Origin: Acanthochromis polyacanthus | Taxonomy: Eukaryota; Chordata; Actinopteri; Pomacentridae | DNA: 64,000 bases | NCBI RefSeq assembly: GCF_021347895.1 | Contig: NC_067121.1 | Location: 13,279,962 to 13,343,961, forward strand | Reading direction: 5' to 3' | Shown here: piece after piece, positions 13,584-25,133 of the stretch | Layout of the letters: each line of letters starts with the position of its first letter | Numbering within the stretch: position 1 is the stretch's first letter | The notes under the pieces: generated by a model | Seen by the model: only the letters and a program-made list of their open reading frames with translations | What the model was told of the DNA's origin: nothing | Database searches by the model: none | Position numbers and translations under genes: made by a program

Positions 13584-15870
13584 GGAGTAATATGGTCACA
13601 TCTTTTAATGTGTGTTAGAAGACTGGCAGGAGTATTTTGTACTAGCTGCAGCCTTTGGATGTTACACTTGCTGATACTAGAATACAGTGCATTACAATAG
13701 TCGAGTCTGGAGAAGATGAAGACACAAATAACCTTTTTTAGGTTTGCTGAGGAAAGGAAGGACCTGATCCTTGTTAACTGTCTCAGTTTAGCAAAGCATG
13801 ACTGCAACACTTTGGTCACCTGAGTGTCAAAAGACAACTCTCAATCAAAAATGACTCCTAGATCTTCTTCATGAACATCATCTGCGAGTGGACCCGGACT
13901 AGAGGAGAGGTTATTAATGCTGCTTGTGAAGGGGCCAGAGGGGATGATTATTAACACCTCTGAGTTGGAATTGTTTAGCTGTAGGATATTTTTTGACATC
14001 CAATTCTTGATGTCTGCAAGGCAAGACAAAATCTGAGACAGAATATAGTTTTAAAAAGGATCCTGGAATTATGACTGTGTTCAGTAATGAAAAATAGGTG
14101 TTCTGTGCATCTTTGGCCATACGTTGATAAGCGTGCATCAACTCCTGTGGGGAAGCAATAGACACAGTGAGCTTGTCCTTTTTCCACTTACGTTCAGCTG
14201 TCCTATATTGTTTCTTTAAGATCCGAACATCTTCATTCAGCCATGGCAGAGAATATGTTTTTTGCTGTTTATATCTTACTGGAGTTATAGAGTCTAGAAT
14301 ACTTGTGCAAGAACTTTAGAAACTGCTGACAAGGTTCTCCACAGCAATTCCATGTTGCTCACTGGTATGGGAGACTGTGTTTAGGTAAATAAAAGCATGA
14401 CAAAAGTAAGGAGCAGAGAGGGAGTTTAGGGGGCGAGAACGAATCAGAGCTATGGGTTTAGATTCAGGAGATAGAACTGGAAGCTGGAAGAGCACTGCAT
14501 TGTGATCTGAAAAAAAAACTCAAACAAGTGTACATCATTCACAAAGAGACCGTGGGAGATCACAGGATCAACTGTGTGTCCCTTGTCATGGCTGGGCTGC
14601 TTTATATGTTAGATCAAATTGAAGGAACCTAAAAGTTTCACAAAATCTGAAACAAATGAAGTGGACAAGGGGCAACAAACATGGATATTAAAATCACCAA
14701 GAATGAGAATTCTGTTGTAAGTGATCTTAATAACAGACAGAAGGTCCGAAAATTCCTGAATAAAGCAAGAAGTAAGTTTTTTTTAATTACAGCACATAAA
14801 ACAGGCAAATTGGTCTATATTCGGGTTCTCAAAGGTGGAGAAACAGCCAGGTGAAAACATTTCTGTGAAAAACCTCAAGCCCCTAACCACAGCCTGTTAT
14901 TCAAGGCTGATGAAAGAATAAATAAGTTGGGGGAGAAGCTTCAATAAAAAATGGCCAAATCATTAAGATTTAAGCAACACTCTGTGACAACAAAAAAGTT
15001 CACATTGTTGTTAAAAATAAAGTCCTGACAGATAAATGATTTGTTGCCAAGGGATCTCTGGAACAGGAGGGTGTTTCTGCTCCAGTGAAAGTTCAGCAAG
15101 AGGAGAGAAAAAGATGGTGAGTGGGATATCATTATCACCTATGCTAAACGGGTCATAAGGGGTGTTGAAACTTGTTCCTTAGTGTGAGTCAAGGATCACA
15201 CATTCTTGCAAAACGTTCTGCTTTATTAGCTAAACTCATAAGCTACAGCATTGCTTCCAGAGACGACATCTTGGTCACATGACAACCTTGGACCGCGCAT
15301 AACATAGTGTGTGATGATTGGCTGAGCTACAACAAACATCAGATACACAAGTACGGTGGCTCGCTGCAAACAAACTTAACAGTCATTTAGTCAAATGATC
15401 TACAAGGGGTAAGAGAGACCATTTTATTACTTTTGACAGCAGATGACCAGGATTTGGAGTGAAGCGAAATCAGGTCTGAAGCCGGTGACAGGTGTCTGTC
15501 CGCAGGCTCCAGACACGCCTGCCGAACACAGCTCTGTCTGCCACCGGCAAAGCTCACCAATGAGTATTTCGACTGAACATAACTTGGTCCTCAACTCATA
15601 AACCTCTGCTGTCAGGGCCATCAACAAGGTGTTGAGCGCTCTGGAGAGTTAGACCAGGCTGGCTTTTCTTCGTGAAGAACTCTGTGTCTGTGTCACACAA
15701 CCAGGCAGGACTCGAGCTGAGAACCACACTACCGAGGCCAAGATGTAGTTTAAAGATAGATTTATTGTGGGAAGGGAAGGTGGAGATGGCGGGTGATGAG
15801 CCAGAGGTTCTATTGGAGGGGCCAGTGAATGAGTCCGGGTGGGCAGAGTCCAAGCCGGGGATCGGCAATA
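13584..15870 (-). mobile_element. L2-like LINE, degraded and internally deleted
   Basis: On the minus strand, from 5' to 3', it shows an ORF1-like piece (15427-15627, containing ELCRWQTELCSA), then an AP-endonuclease region (14160-14800) with LGDFNIHV-like and SHGLFVNDV-like blocks, then a C-terminal reverse-transcriptase piece (13590-14029) with LQLNNSNSEVLII, DLGVIFD and SRLDYCNALY. The reverse-transcriptase palm that should hold FADD is missing near 14030-14160, and stops and frameshifts break all frames. The block 14171-14395 is nearly identical to 31582-31797 on the other strand. Confidence 0.75.
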
Positions 15871-17588
15871 ATCGTAGTTCCGTGAGGGGAAGCAGAGTGC
15901 AGCGCTGGATGGATTAGGATCTCTGGCAGCTGGTAGATGAATGGGGAACAAGGGAGTCGAGAAGGAGGGGGCCTAGGATGCAAATGGGCCACACTGAGAT
16001 TTTTGCCACCAAAAATAGCCAATTAAAAATCTCGTCCAACTTTGGGAGCTCATATTTTCCAAACTGAGGTACCTAGAAAGCTCCAGTTTGCTAAGTTATC
16101 ACACAAGTTTGTGTAGAATGGAACCCAGGGGTGTTGGAACACGTCTGTGCAGTATTTCTAGTACTTTTAAGGTCCCAAACCCCACTAGTGAATAGGTATC
16201 TCTTAATTTTTAGCATTTTTAGCAAGCCCCCACGGCCTGCAGGGTGTAGGGAAACACCTGGGGATGTTTGTGGGGCACTAGCTACATGCAGAGGCCTTGT
16301 TTACCAACTCACAGCTCTCTGGTATGTCTAGAGGCTGAGAAATAACCACTTAAAGATGCAAAAAACGCTGGTGAGGCTTTTTATAGCCCAAATTCTGAAA
16401 ATTTCAGACCCCCACAACTCAGAAACTATTTGAGCTACAGGCCTACAATTTTGCATAGAAAGTACTTTGTGACTGTCTAATGGCATACAAATGTAGGACT
16501 AATTTGAAAATGGTGCGGCAACCACCATCTGGTGAAACCACACGGAATGACCCACCTGCAATTCCACACATTCTTGTGATTGGCTGAAAAACTTTCAACT
16601 GGATTTACAGCGGTTATCATCGACAGATACATATTTTAAATAAAAACGGAGAGAAGCACTACAAAACAGTCAAATAATATTTTGTCAAAGTAATAATGCA
16701 GAAGAAAATAGCCTCTTTGAATAAAGGAAAAGACAAGGACACTGAAGAAGGGTTACCACAGAAAATCAGAAACGAACTACTACTATAACTACTTTGGGCC
16801 TCTGTGGAAAATATTTTAGGTGATGTGTTTTGATGTTTAGTTCCATTTTCAGTGTTTGCTCATGACCTCATGTCTGTTCTTTGAGCCTTGTATTCTGGAT
16901 GTTTATCAGTGTTTCAATTAAAGCAAAAAGTTTACCATATTTTCAAGTGTTATTAATTCCTACCTATTCCATTGGCCTACAGTAAAATATTAATATGTTT
17001 TTATTTGTTTGTGTTTTAACTTTGCTATTTTATAATGCATGAAGTTAGAGCGAGACGAGGGTTTTGGCAATAGTACCGGCAAGAATTTAAAACTACTTTC
17101 ACCCCTGCTCTTGAGTAATTTTTTGGATGACTACTTTTTACTTCTACTTGAGTGATATTATTTTGAAGTAACGTTATTCGTACTTGAGTACAATTTTTGG
17201 CTACTCTACTCACGCCTGAGATCAGCTATAACAATGACTGCCTCTGATGAAAATCACGTTTTGTACCTTGTCAGCATGTTCATGTTTTTAAGTAGTGGGT
17301 ACCCTGACTCACTTGGAAACTGCAGTGTAACATTGGTAGTCTCAAAAACATAGACTACACAGTAAAGTAAGCTTTTCTGTGGATAATATCAAAATGTTTG
17401 AGTTAAATGGATTTGTTTAAACATGTGCTTAATAATCAAATGATTTTCTGTGGGGACTTTTTGTGTCTACCTCAATTAGCCCAAGATGATCCAATTATAT
17501 TTATTCAGCTTAAAATATTCACTTGCTTACTTGTATTAGATAAGTTGGAGAACGACATTATTTTGCTGTAAGACGTTGGGCTGGGGGG
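15871..17588. other. Non-coding stretch, possible hAT-like end near 17085-17220
   Basis: No gene is recognised. At 17085-17220 is the dispersed fish repeat 'acttttacttctacttgagt...gtacttgagtacaatttttggctactc', which resembles one end of a non-autonomous DNA transposon; its partner end was not found. The rest, including 16000-16560, shows no family I can name. Confidence 0.4.
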
Positions 17589-18007
17589 CATAGATATGAA
17601 GAGTAGATACGCCAGCTCACTGTAGCAGCCGGCTAATCAATGTGCCTACGTGGTGGCCATCTTGGAGGGGGCAAAGTTCCCATTCAAAGCAATGCATGTA
17701 CATTGAAAATATATCATAATTTGCTAATTTCTCAACCGATTTTCGTGTGGTTTCCTTTATTGTCAACATCAAAACAGGTGCTATTAATAGAAAATACGTG
17801 ATCTGAAAAAAAAAAACACTGAAAAAGGCTTCCTACAAATGTAACCTGCAATTTTAGTTATCATATTTTTTAGGTCCAGAGGCCAGGGACTCTTTTCAGT
17901 TCAGCCATTACATATATAAATATAAATGCCTGGATACATATAAAATGTTTTGAGATCAAAAGATTTAATTGTAAATATAATCTATTTCTTATTAAGATGA
18001 ATTTATC

Positions 18008-18012
18008 ATATA

Positions 18013-18082
<70 letters not shown>
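18008..18082. repeat. (AT)n microsatellite
   Basis: Nearly pure AT/TA dinucleotides with two TGTA/TACA interruptions. The Tyr/Ile-rich frame across it is an artefact. Confidence 0.97.
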
Positions 18083-18092
18083 AAAGCTACTA

Positions 18093-18400
18093 TATACATA
18101 TAACAAGGAGCTATACTAGAACAGGATAGAGTTTATTTACATTTACAATAAACACAATTCTTAATAATATTAACTATTTATTTTTATACCTCTCTTTAGG
18201 ATGATATATACATATAACAATGAGAGACTAGAACAGGATAGTTTATTAACTTTTACAATAAACAACTTAGTTATTATTTAATTATTTCTTTCTATCTCGC
18301 TATGCTGTTATATACATCTAAGAAGGAGATAGACTAGAACAAGATAGAGCCAGACTGGAACAGAATACAGTTTATTTACATTTACAATACACAGGTACAC
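18093..18400. repeat. Degenerate tandem repeat, three units of about 110-130 bp
   Basis: Each unit contains 'atatacat(a/c)taa', an 'agactagaacaggata'-like word and 'gtttattaacttttacaata'-like word. The three copies begin near 18093, 18203 and 18309 and are diverged by substitutions and small indels. It sits within the P element, between its left end and the C-terminal exon. Confidence 0.7.
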
Positions 18401-18452
18401 TGTTGTGTGTGTCCCTGAGTAAGTAACACTTCACCTTCATACAAAGTCATGG

Positions 18453-18950
18453 CTAGAAACCCTGAAAGAGGACCGTTTTGCACGATTTCTTTCTTGTACT
18501 TTGACCTTGTAAATCAAGGGAAGTGAGTCTAGCTATGTGGTTCATCCTTATTTTAAAGAACACTGACACAACATAAGTGATCAAGAGAGACAGGTGGTTC
18601 TCTATTCCAAACTGGGTTTCTTCAATGTGCTCCCCGAGTGAAAACACATCCTTTGTGCCAATCTCTTCTCTGACAAAGTGTGTGACTACAGACTCCCGTG
18701 GTATGCGTCCAGGACTATGGCGAATAGCCCACTCAGCAGCTCTCACCACCTGAACAGTGCCGTCCGAGGGAACCACCAACCCACCATGGTTTTTCAGGGT
18801 CAGAAGATGGTAGTTTTCACTGAATGATGATTTTGTAGCCTCAGACACTAGGCTTTCATGGCACACGTCACAGGACAGCCTGCTCAGGATTCGTCGAACA
18901 ACAAATCCAGCAATGTAAACTTCCTCCTCAGCCGAAAGTCTTTGGGAAAC
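18453..18950 (-). pseudogene. P-element transposase, C-terminal exon
   Basis: The open frame runs on the minus strand from an AG acceptor-like site near 18940 to a stop at 18453. It contains EEVYIAGFVVRRILSRLSC, a Cys-x2-Cys (CDVC), then HLLTLKNHGGLVVPSDG. The pattern 'YIAGFV...C..C...L..L...GGL..PS' is typical of the C-terminal region of P-element-like transposases, including THAP9 relatives. The preceding exons with the catalytic acidic residues are not found, so the gene is non-functional here. A host copy of a THAP gene is unlikely because P-type ends flank it. Confidence 0.65.
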
Positions 18951-19262
18951 CTACATGGAGTAAGAACAATAGACAAAAAAGTAAATAAGTCTGTACACAA
19001 CAACATATCTAAAAATAAATCATGCTACTAAATTAAGGACAAAGAACAGAAGTAGCCAATATACTGGAGACCAAAGTTATTTAAATTGATCAGTATGACA
19101 TTGTTTAGTAACATTTCAATTATGTGAGAGCAGTCCTAAAGAATTGCCTGAAATCCCAATCATAAAATGGGTTTGGAGCAGTGGTGTAATCTAGTTTTTT
19201 CTAGTGGTTATACTCCGGCCTCATAAACCAAAGCCAGGTCAGATTCTCATATATGTGCGCAT

Positions 19263-19364
<102 letters not shown>

Positions 19365-19669
19365 CAACAGCAGCTCCTTTATTTCAAACTACCAATTAGA
19401 TACTTATAGACATTATAGCGTCAGCATCTCCTCCTCCTGCCATCAGGTAGAGCTGATATTTCCTCGTCATCATGTGCAGAGTTTTGTTCATTTATTTTTG
19501 TGCAAAAAAATGTTATTGAAATATTAAACAAAAGTAAGAATGCCTGTTTTTGTAACAAAACAAATGCGCAAAATGAATCAATTATAAGGCTTCTCATAAA
19601 AACACTGAATTAAAAAGAGTTTGTCAAAACACAAATGATTCATATTTGCCTGGTTAGGCTTAAATATGA

Positions 19670-19775
19670 GGCTACAAACAATAATAAATTAGAAGCCGTT
19701 TGGGAGCCGAAAGAGCCGGCTTTTCTTTGGAAACGTGTCAAAAGCTCTCGGAAAAGAGCCGAACTTCCATCACTA
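19670..19775. mobile_element. hAT-like terminal fragment
   Basis: On the minus strand it begins 'agtagtgatggaagttcggc' followed by 'tcttttccgagagc', the words seen at the end of Ac-like hAT elements in fish (consensus roughly CAGTGATGGGAAGTTCGGCTC). Only one end is present. Confidence 0.5.
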
Positions 19776-20399
19776 CTGTCCTCCTCTCTGTCCCTCCCCT
19801 CTCAACTGGTTTTTGAAGGCAGAGCTGCGATCCAATGTAGCGACGTCAAGCTGAGTAGCGTCACGTGGGATGCCTGAACTCGTACATAATTGATCTGTAC
19901 ATTTCTGAGCTGATAGACCAATGATAAACACTGGAAAGCTGCACCGGTAAAATAGAAGCGACCTGTCAAATTTACACCTGTATAGACGGAGTCTGGGTCC
20001 GGATCCGGACCGCGGTCTGCCTGTTAGTGAGCCCTGTTCTCAGACAGACACCTTCCCCCGCCCCACACAGCTTCACTGCTTCCTGACACAGGGAATACGA
20101 ATTTATGAACGGGAAAGCGAACGTTATATCAAAAAAACATACTGATACATATGTTTGCTCATTTTTAAGTGGTTATATGAAAATTCGGGACCTTTTCTAG
20201 TGGGTATAAGGCATATACCTGCGTGTTTACACCCCTGGGTATACGTATCTTTGCACTTTTTTAAGAGGGTATACGGAAATTCGGGACCTTTTCTAGTGAG
20301 TATATGGCGTATACCTGCGTATCACGTAGACTACACCACTGGTTTGGAGGAATAACATAGATGCTAATCTGAATATATATGAGTTAGGCTTTATAACTA

Positions 20400-20625
20400 C
20401 AATTGATAGTATTGGTGGTATTAACAGTAATGCGACTACTAGTGGTAATACACCAACTACTGCTGCTGATACTGTCACTGCTACTGCAACTTGTAATACT
20501 ATTACACATGCTGATACTATGTCTACGACTCTAACTGCTACTTATACTACTACTGCTGCTTGTACTTTTCGTATTATTACTACTGCTTGTACAGCTATAC
20601 TACAGCTACTATTAATCGTCTGGTA
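20400..20625. repeat. Degenerate trinucleotide-rich (TAC/TGC) tract
   Basis: The tract is dense in ACT/TAC/TGC triplets such as 'actactgctgctgatactg' and 'tactactactgctgctt', a decayed trinucleotide repeat inside the P-element remnant. No protein assignment is made. Confidence 0.7.
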
Positions 20626-20739
20626 TTTGGTTGTCCAGCTGTTAGCTCGTGTTATTGTTTTGCTAATGGCTAACTCGTGAGCTCTCATAGACCCTCAACA
20701 AGATTTAATAATGAAAAACGAGTCCAAAACTATTCTTAC

Positions 20740-20819
20740 CTGTGGAAAGTTATTCCAAGTTTCCTTGTCTTGATCGTCCGACGTAGTATGCAACTGTATG
20801 CCGCACAATGAGCCGGCAT
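20740..20819 (-). pseudogene. THAP-domain first exon of a P-element transposase
   Basis: The start codon at 20819 opens a frame beginning MPAHCAAYSC and ending GITFH(R). An 80-nt exon ends at the donor AG|GTAAGA. MP-x2-CAA-x2-C...FHR is the N-terminal half of the THAP zinc finger (C2CH), the site-specific DNA-binding domain of P-type transposases. The next part (FP...W) would be in a second exon, which I could not find. It lies about 130 bp inside the right P-element end, the expected place for exon 1. Confidence 0.75.
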
Positions 20820-20954
20820 TCTTCTTGTTTTAATTTTCGTGCCGTACACATCAATGGAAAACACTGAAACTTTACCCCCACTAGCTTAGTGTCTCCGTAG
20901 ACACGCCGCTCAGAGGGGCATGTCGTATCTACTCTTCATATGCCTGTGATCAGG

Positions 20955-21077
20955 AACGACTATCCACCCTGGACAGGAAGCCCCGCCTAGAGCCATTTGA
21001 TTGACAGCTCAGTCCACCAAGTGAAAGCAAACTGATTTGCATTTTATTTCTTGGTGGTTATTTCAGGATGGACTGAC
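20955..21077. repeat. Unclassified repeat, left piece, cut by the P-like MITE
   Basis: 'gaagccccgcc', 'gcaaactgatttgcatttt' and 'atttcttggtg' recur in inverted orientation at 30930-30975 and partly at 31228-31262. The repeat resumes after the MITE at 22028. Confidence 0.6.
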
Positions 21078-22035
21078 CATAGATATATACAAACGCTAGA
21101 TGTCTCAAGACGGAGTCGGCGGCGGCGTCACTTGGCGGCCATCTTAGGACAGGGGACTGCTCTGGCACACTGTACTGTAGTCAATGGTAAGGTGGATGAT
21201 TTCCTCACTTTAACACTCATAACTCGCTCAATTCTTGATTGATTTACAAACGGTTTAGTTTATTGCAAGCCTTACTAACGTGGTTATGATTCAGGCTCAA
21301 TTCCGAAATCGCAGCTTTTCGTTTTGAAAAATGCGGCATAGTTGTGTGTCTTTTCTGCCTGGCTACTCACATTGAAGATGGTGTTACTCACAATCTGATT
21401 TTCAATTATTAGGTTTTCCTGAGACCAACGTTTTTTGAGAACCGAATCTTTAGGTGAAATTACATTCTTTGTGGTTGTGGTTGCATTTATTTGCTGGTTA
21501 AGAGACTTTGATTGAGACCTTAGACTTATTGTTTGTATACATCTATGCCTGGATTAGTTAGCCTGCAGCCGAAATGCATTGTGGGTAATGTAGGCACTAG
21601 GTTCATGAAAAGAAAAGACAACATCTCTGTTTGTTGTGCATTGATTTTGGTTGAGCTTTGTTTTTATCTGTGCATTAGAAAGCTGATAGTAATAAAGAAG
21701 TGCAATGCTAAATAATAAAATTACATTTACATCCATTTATGCTGAAAAAAGATGATATCTGTGTTCATTATTATATGAATTCAATGGTTTTAATTATTCT
21801 TATGTAAGCAGTAAAAGAAGTACATCTCTGACGTTTATAACAAACCAAGCTGTTGTAAAATCGGTTGAAAATTGAGCAGTCTACAGTGATTTTAAAATCC
21901 ATGCTCCATTGACTTTAATGTTATGAGTGATCGAGCAGCCCTGTCCCAAGATGGCCGCCATGTGGCGACGTCGCTCCCCATAGGCTGACAGCGCTCATGA
22001 GCCATCTAGTGTTTGTATATATCTATGGGACTGAC
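21070..22035. mobile_element. P-like MITE (950 bp) with 8-bp duplication
   Basis: The element is 21078-22027. The first 25 bases at both ends match in inverted orientation with one mismatch, starting CATAGATATATACAAAC. Weaker inverted similarity continues inward for about 110 bp ('tggcggccatctt(a/g)ggacagg'). The duplication ggactgac is exact at 21070-21077 and 22028-22035. A CATAG start with an 8-bp duplication resembles the P element at 17589, whose left end also reads CATAGATAT and carries 'ggtggccatcttgg'. No coding frame is present. Confidence 0.8.
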
Positions 22036-22115
22036 TGTCGCTACCCGATCCGTCCCGGAAACCTGATTTGTACTGCGCATGTGCGAAAAGTACGTCACTT
22101 CCGCTACTCTATTTC
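22036..22115. repeat. Unclassified repeat, right piece
   Basis: 'gtcgctacccgatccgt', 'tttgtactgcgcatgtgcga' and 'aaagtacgtcacttccgcta' recur as the reverse complement at 30850-30925. It is the continuation of the piece before the MITE. Confidence 0.65.
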
Positions 22116-22374
22116 AATGCACTTTACGGCATTTTGATTTTTTTTTTTTTTATTATTTTAACAAAACCCCTACACGATCCGTACTGCGCAAGTGCACATT
22201 TACTTCACCTTAGAAACTTTATTTAAACTATCGTTCAATTTCAGTAACCAGTTGGCGATGTGACAGGCTAGCGAGCAGGAGGCATCAGGCCTAATGCCGA
22301 GGCATTCGCCAGAGCTCTTGCCCAGTGTGGTAAGACATTTTGGGCCACCGTTCCCGGCAAGAGTGCGGCGCCAC

Positions 22375-22682
22375 CCGGTCAAAATCATAGTTCTCTGACT
22401 TTTCAAAGTGTCAAGGGGGGATGCTCTGGAGGTGTGTGGCCGCTCATGGTGCATCCTCCCAGGCCACAGAGTACGCCGCCAGCCGGTCAAAATCATGGTT
22501 CTCTGACTTTTCAAAGTGTCAAGGGGGGATGCTCTGGAGGTGTGTGGCCGCCCATGGTGCACCCTCCCCGGCCACAGAGTGCGCCGCCACCCGGTCAAAA
22601 TCATGGTTCTCTGACTTTTCAAAGTGCCAAGGGGGATGCTCTGGAGGTGTGTGGCCGCTCATGGTGCACCCTCCGCGGGCCA
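22375..22682. repeat. Minisatellite, three units of 108 bp
   Basis: 'ccggtcaaaatcat' starts at 22375, 22483 and 22591, so the period is exactly 108. The copies differ by a few bases and the last breaks off near 22682. Because 108 is divisible by three, 36-residue repeats are open in several frames on both strands; this is not evidence of a gene. Confidence 0.9.
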
Positions 22683-22744
22683 GGGAAAATGAAACCTGGC
22701 CTGGGGAGGGTGCACAAAGGGCAGCCACACACCTCCAAAGCATG
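22634..22744. repeat. Imperfect inverted repeat at the minisatellite edge
   Basis: The left arm 'atgctctggaggtgtgtgg...tgcaccctcc' is answered by 'ggagggtgcac...ccacacacctcc(a)aagcat' on the right. The last minisatellite unit therefore folds back on a partial inverted copy of itself. Confidence 0.75.
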
Positions 22745-22987
22745 TTATGTAGTGTCTGTGTGTTATCTACCTATGCATCAATACATGCAGAATGTTATGG
22801 GTCAAAGTTGTAATGTTCTCAGGATATGACATGGGATTGATTGCAAAAATAAAAGGGGATTTATTAATGTACAAAACATGAAAAGAAATAAACAATGGAT
22901 GCTGAAATCCGAGGAGCTGGTGCCATGGCACTGAGGAAAGAAACCAAGCAGCAGGGAAGGAGTCGCTTTTTAGGGCCATAAATAAAT

Positions 22988-22989
<2 letters not shown>

Positions 22990-23044
<55 letters not shown>
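22990..23044. repeat. (CA)n microsatellite
   Basis: About 27 CA dinucleotides. Confidence 0.97.
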
Positions 23045-23046
<2 letters not shown>

Positions 23047-23532
23047 GTCAGGCACCAGAGGGCCCTGTCAGTGGAAAGAGACGTTAATATTTCTTTTGTT
23101 TTAGTAATTTTTTTAAATACATGAATCTACATCTATGTTAAAAACATGAATCTACATCTCTACATTCTTCCATTGTCTGTGAAACATAACGCAAAAATGA
23201 CAAGATAAGCAGCCCCTTATAAAATGGAAAATACATTAAAACAGGCAACACAGGTGAAAGGTAACTAAAAGAAAAGGCATTGTTACATCAGTTGTCGTGT
23301 GGATCAAGTGGGATCAATTGTGAAGGACAGCACTGAGGTGGGCTTGTACAACTGGAGCTGCGACGACTGATTTTCTGTAATAGGTCTCTACGACTAGTTA
23401 CGTACACACTGACATGAGCTTAATTTTATACTTCTAATGGTTGGTATGACTTCTTTTGTGTGTGTTGTCATGTATGTGATTGTGTGTTACCAGCCTCTTT
23501 TTAATATATGTTTATTTTATCTCATGTTAACA

Positions 23533-23752
23533 CTGATTGATATCAGCCATTCAGCTATTTAGCAGCCTGAACGCCATCTACCGTTACTATAGCAGCAGAG
23601 TCGACAGGCCGAAGATGCGATGGAGCGTCATCGACCGCTGGCCGACACACCCTCTGCTGGTCAAGTGTTTTGCAGAACACGTCAGTAATGAACTGTTGAA
23701 GTTTCCAGAAGACAAACGAGACGACGTCGTCATTCTTTTCTCAGCACATTAA
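23533..23752 (+). pseudogene. fech: Ferrochelatase exon fragment, captured or duplicated
   Basis: The frame after an acceptor-like 'cagctatttag' reads [13 protein letters not shown], then [19 protein letters not shown], then [19 protein letters not shown], and hits a stop. This is the central part of vertebrate ferrochelatase, the mitochondrial enzyme that inserts iron into protoporphyrin IX. The SAH histidine is a conserved active-site residue, and the match ends just after it. The 5' edge looks like a natural exon boundary; the 3' edge does not look like a donor. No other FECH exons are visible. It is best read as a truncated fragment, not a gene. Confidence 0.8.
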
Positions 23753-23866
23753 ACACCTGCATAAAGTGTAAACCTTATACAGGTTTACACAATCACAAGT
23801 CCAAAAATCCAAAAAAAAAAATTTCTGTAAACCACAAATAGCACAGAACTAATTGACTGACTGATT

Positions 23867-24435
23867 TCAGCACATTTGGCTGCAAAAGTGGCTGCAGTAG
23901 CCTGGGTGCCTCTCCTCTGAATAAAAGGCTTGCACTTCTCCTCTTTTCCCTCTGCCAACATATCCTGTAGAAAGAACAGAACAGAACAGAAGAATGGCCT
24001 CTAAGCGTTAATTTCTTCAGTGAGATTTTCAGTATCTGTAATGACACAAATATAAGATTATACAGTTAGCATACCTCGTGGCATGTCTTTATATTGTTCT
24101 CCACATTCTTGGCAGATCGCGATGGTGTACATTCTCCAGTACTCCTTTCTGTAGTTTGCAGAGAATCTGCTCCATGTGCAAACACCTGTGGAAAGGAAAA
24201 AAAAGTTTAAAAAAAAACAAACATATACATGCAGCTAGTGAAAAATATGTGACAACATCAAAAAGTAATTGCAGTACTTACTGTGAAGCCACTTAAAGTG
24301 TGCTTGCCTCCTGAAATATTCAGTAGACACAAGGTCTCTGAAAGTGGAGCACACCAGAGCCAGTCTGCAGATTGCGGCATCACCTTCATTGAGGACAACT
24401 TCTTGCAATATGTCCACAAGGACACATGTTGGCAA
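23867..24435 (-). CDS. F-box-like and Cys/His-rich C-terminal module
   Basis: Exon 24435-24282 reads LPTCVLVDILQEVVLNEGD followed by AAICRLALVCSTFRDLVS, the pattern of an F-box (Leu-Pro, hydrophobic helix, RLALVC..FRDL). F-boxes bind Skp1 and recruit proteins to SCF ubiquitin ligases. Exons 24185-24075 and 23964-23867 add ICQECGEQY and HPGYCSHFCSQMC, a Cys/His cluster that may bind zinc, then a stop. All junctions keep phase. It could be a separate host gene, but strand, spacing and phase with 24966-24822 favour one transcript. Confidence 0.6.
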
Positions 24436-24821
24436 CTGTAAAATGTAGATGAGCCGACGATGATGATACAAAATTTGTACATTAAGTTGCAGAAATGTAC
24501 ACACTGAAAATGCAAAATATACTGAATAATGTCTTTCATAACAATTACTTCACTCACTACACAATAATGCCTCTTTCTGCCCTGATGGAGCTGCCTGTGA
24601 CTGTACTTACTAATTCAGTTATGTGTTTAAAGAAAAAGGAAATTAAAAACATTACCTCCAACAAGAAGCACGTCAGCATCAGCCTTTAAAGGAAAACATG
24701 AACATCACATTACATGGACACCATGGACACCATGCATGCATCCATCCATCCATCCAAACCTATATAGCGATAAATAGTCCCACCATCAACATTGTGTGGT
24801 TACATTTCTACAAATGGTTAC

Positions 24822-24966
24822 CTCATTGTTGTCCTCTTCCACCTGTTCCATTGGACTTGGCAAAGGCTTGGAAGAGGTTGCCTTCGGAACCCTGAAGATA
24901 GGCTGGAGAGTTCCCTGGAGGAGAAGGGATGCTTCTTCTGTCCAGAAGGCAAATCTATGTCCATGC
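24822..24966 (-). CDS. Linker exon of the Ginger1-type gene
   Basis: In phase with the preceding exon it reads GHGHRFAFWTEEASLLLQG and ends EQVEEDNNE at a GTAACC donor. No domain is recognised. It ends in phase 0, which matches the F-box exon directly. The small intervening candidate exon at 24656-24683 (ADADVLLVG) would break phase, so it may be skipped or not an exon. Confidence 0.55.
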
Positions 24967-25133
24967 CTTTAAAAAGTAATATCATTGTGAATGCACTCTA
25001 CTTGTATACTACCGCTCTGTTCAGACCGTCCAGTCACAGGGTTATATATATAGATGACTACAGTAAGCAACGTTCACTTGGAACTGTGACTATGATGCCA
25101 GTAGGGCTAGTTTGTCTTTAGTACCAACCATAC

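Noticed and set aside
22375..22682. CRISPR-like array
   Set aside because: The units are directly abutting 108-bp repeats with no unique spacers, in a eukaryotic genome.
22200..22829. Repeat-containing protein frames with 36-residue units
   Set aside because: Open in several frames on both strands because the unit is 108 bp. No start context, splice sites or domain.
23533..23752. Functional ferrochelatase gene
   Set aside because: Only a central fragment is present and it ends in a stop just after the histidine.
24656..24683. 28-nt microexon (ADADVLLVG) in the Ginger1-type gene
   Set aside because: It has acceptor and donor-like bases but would shift the phase into the F-box exon. Kept only as doubtful.
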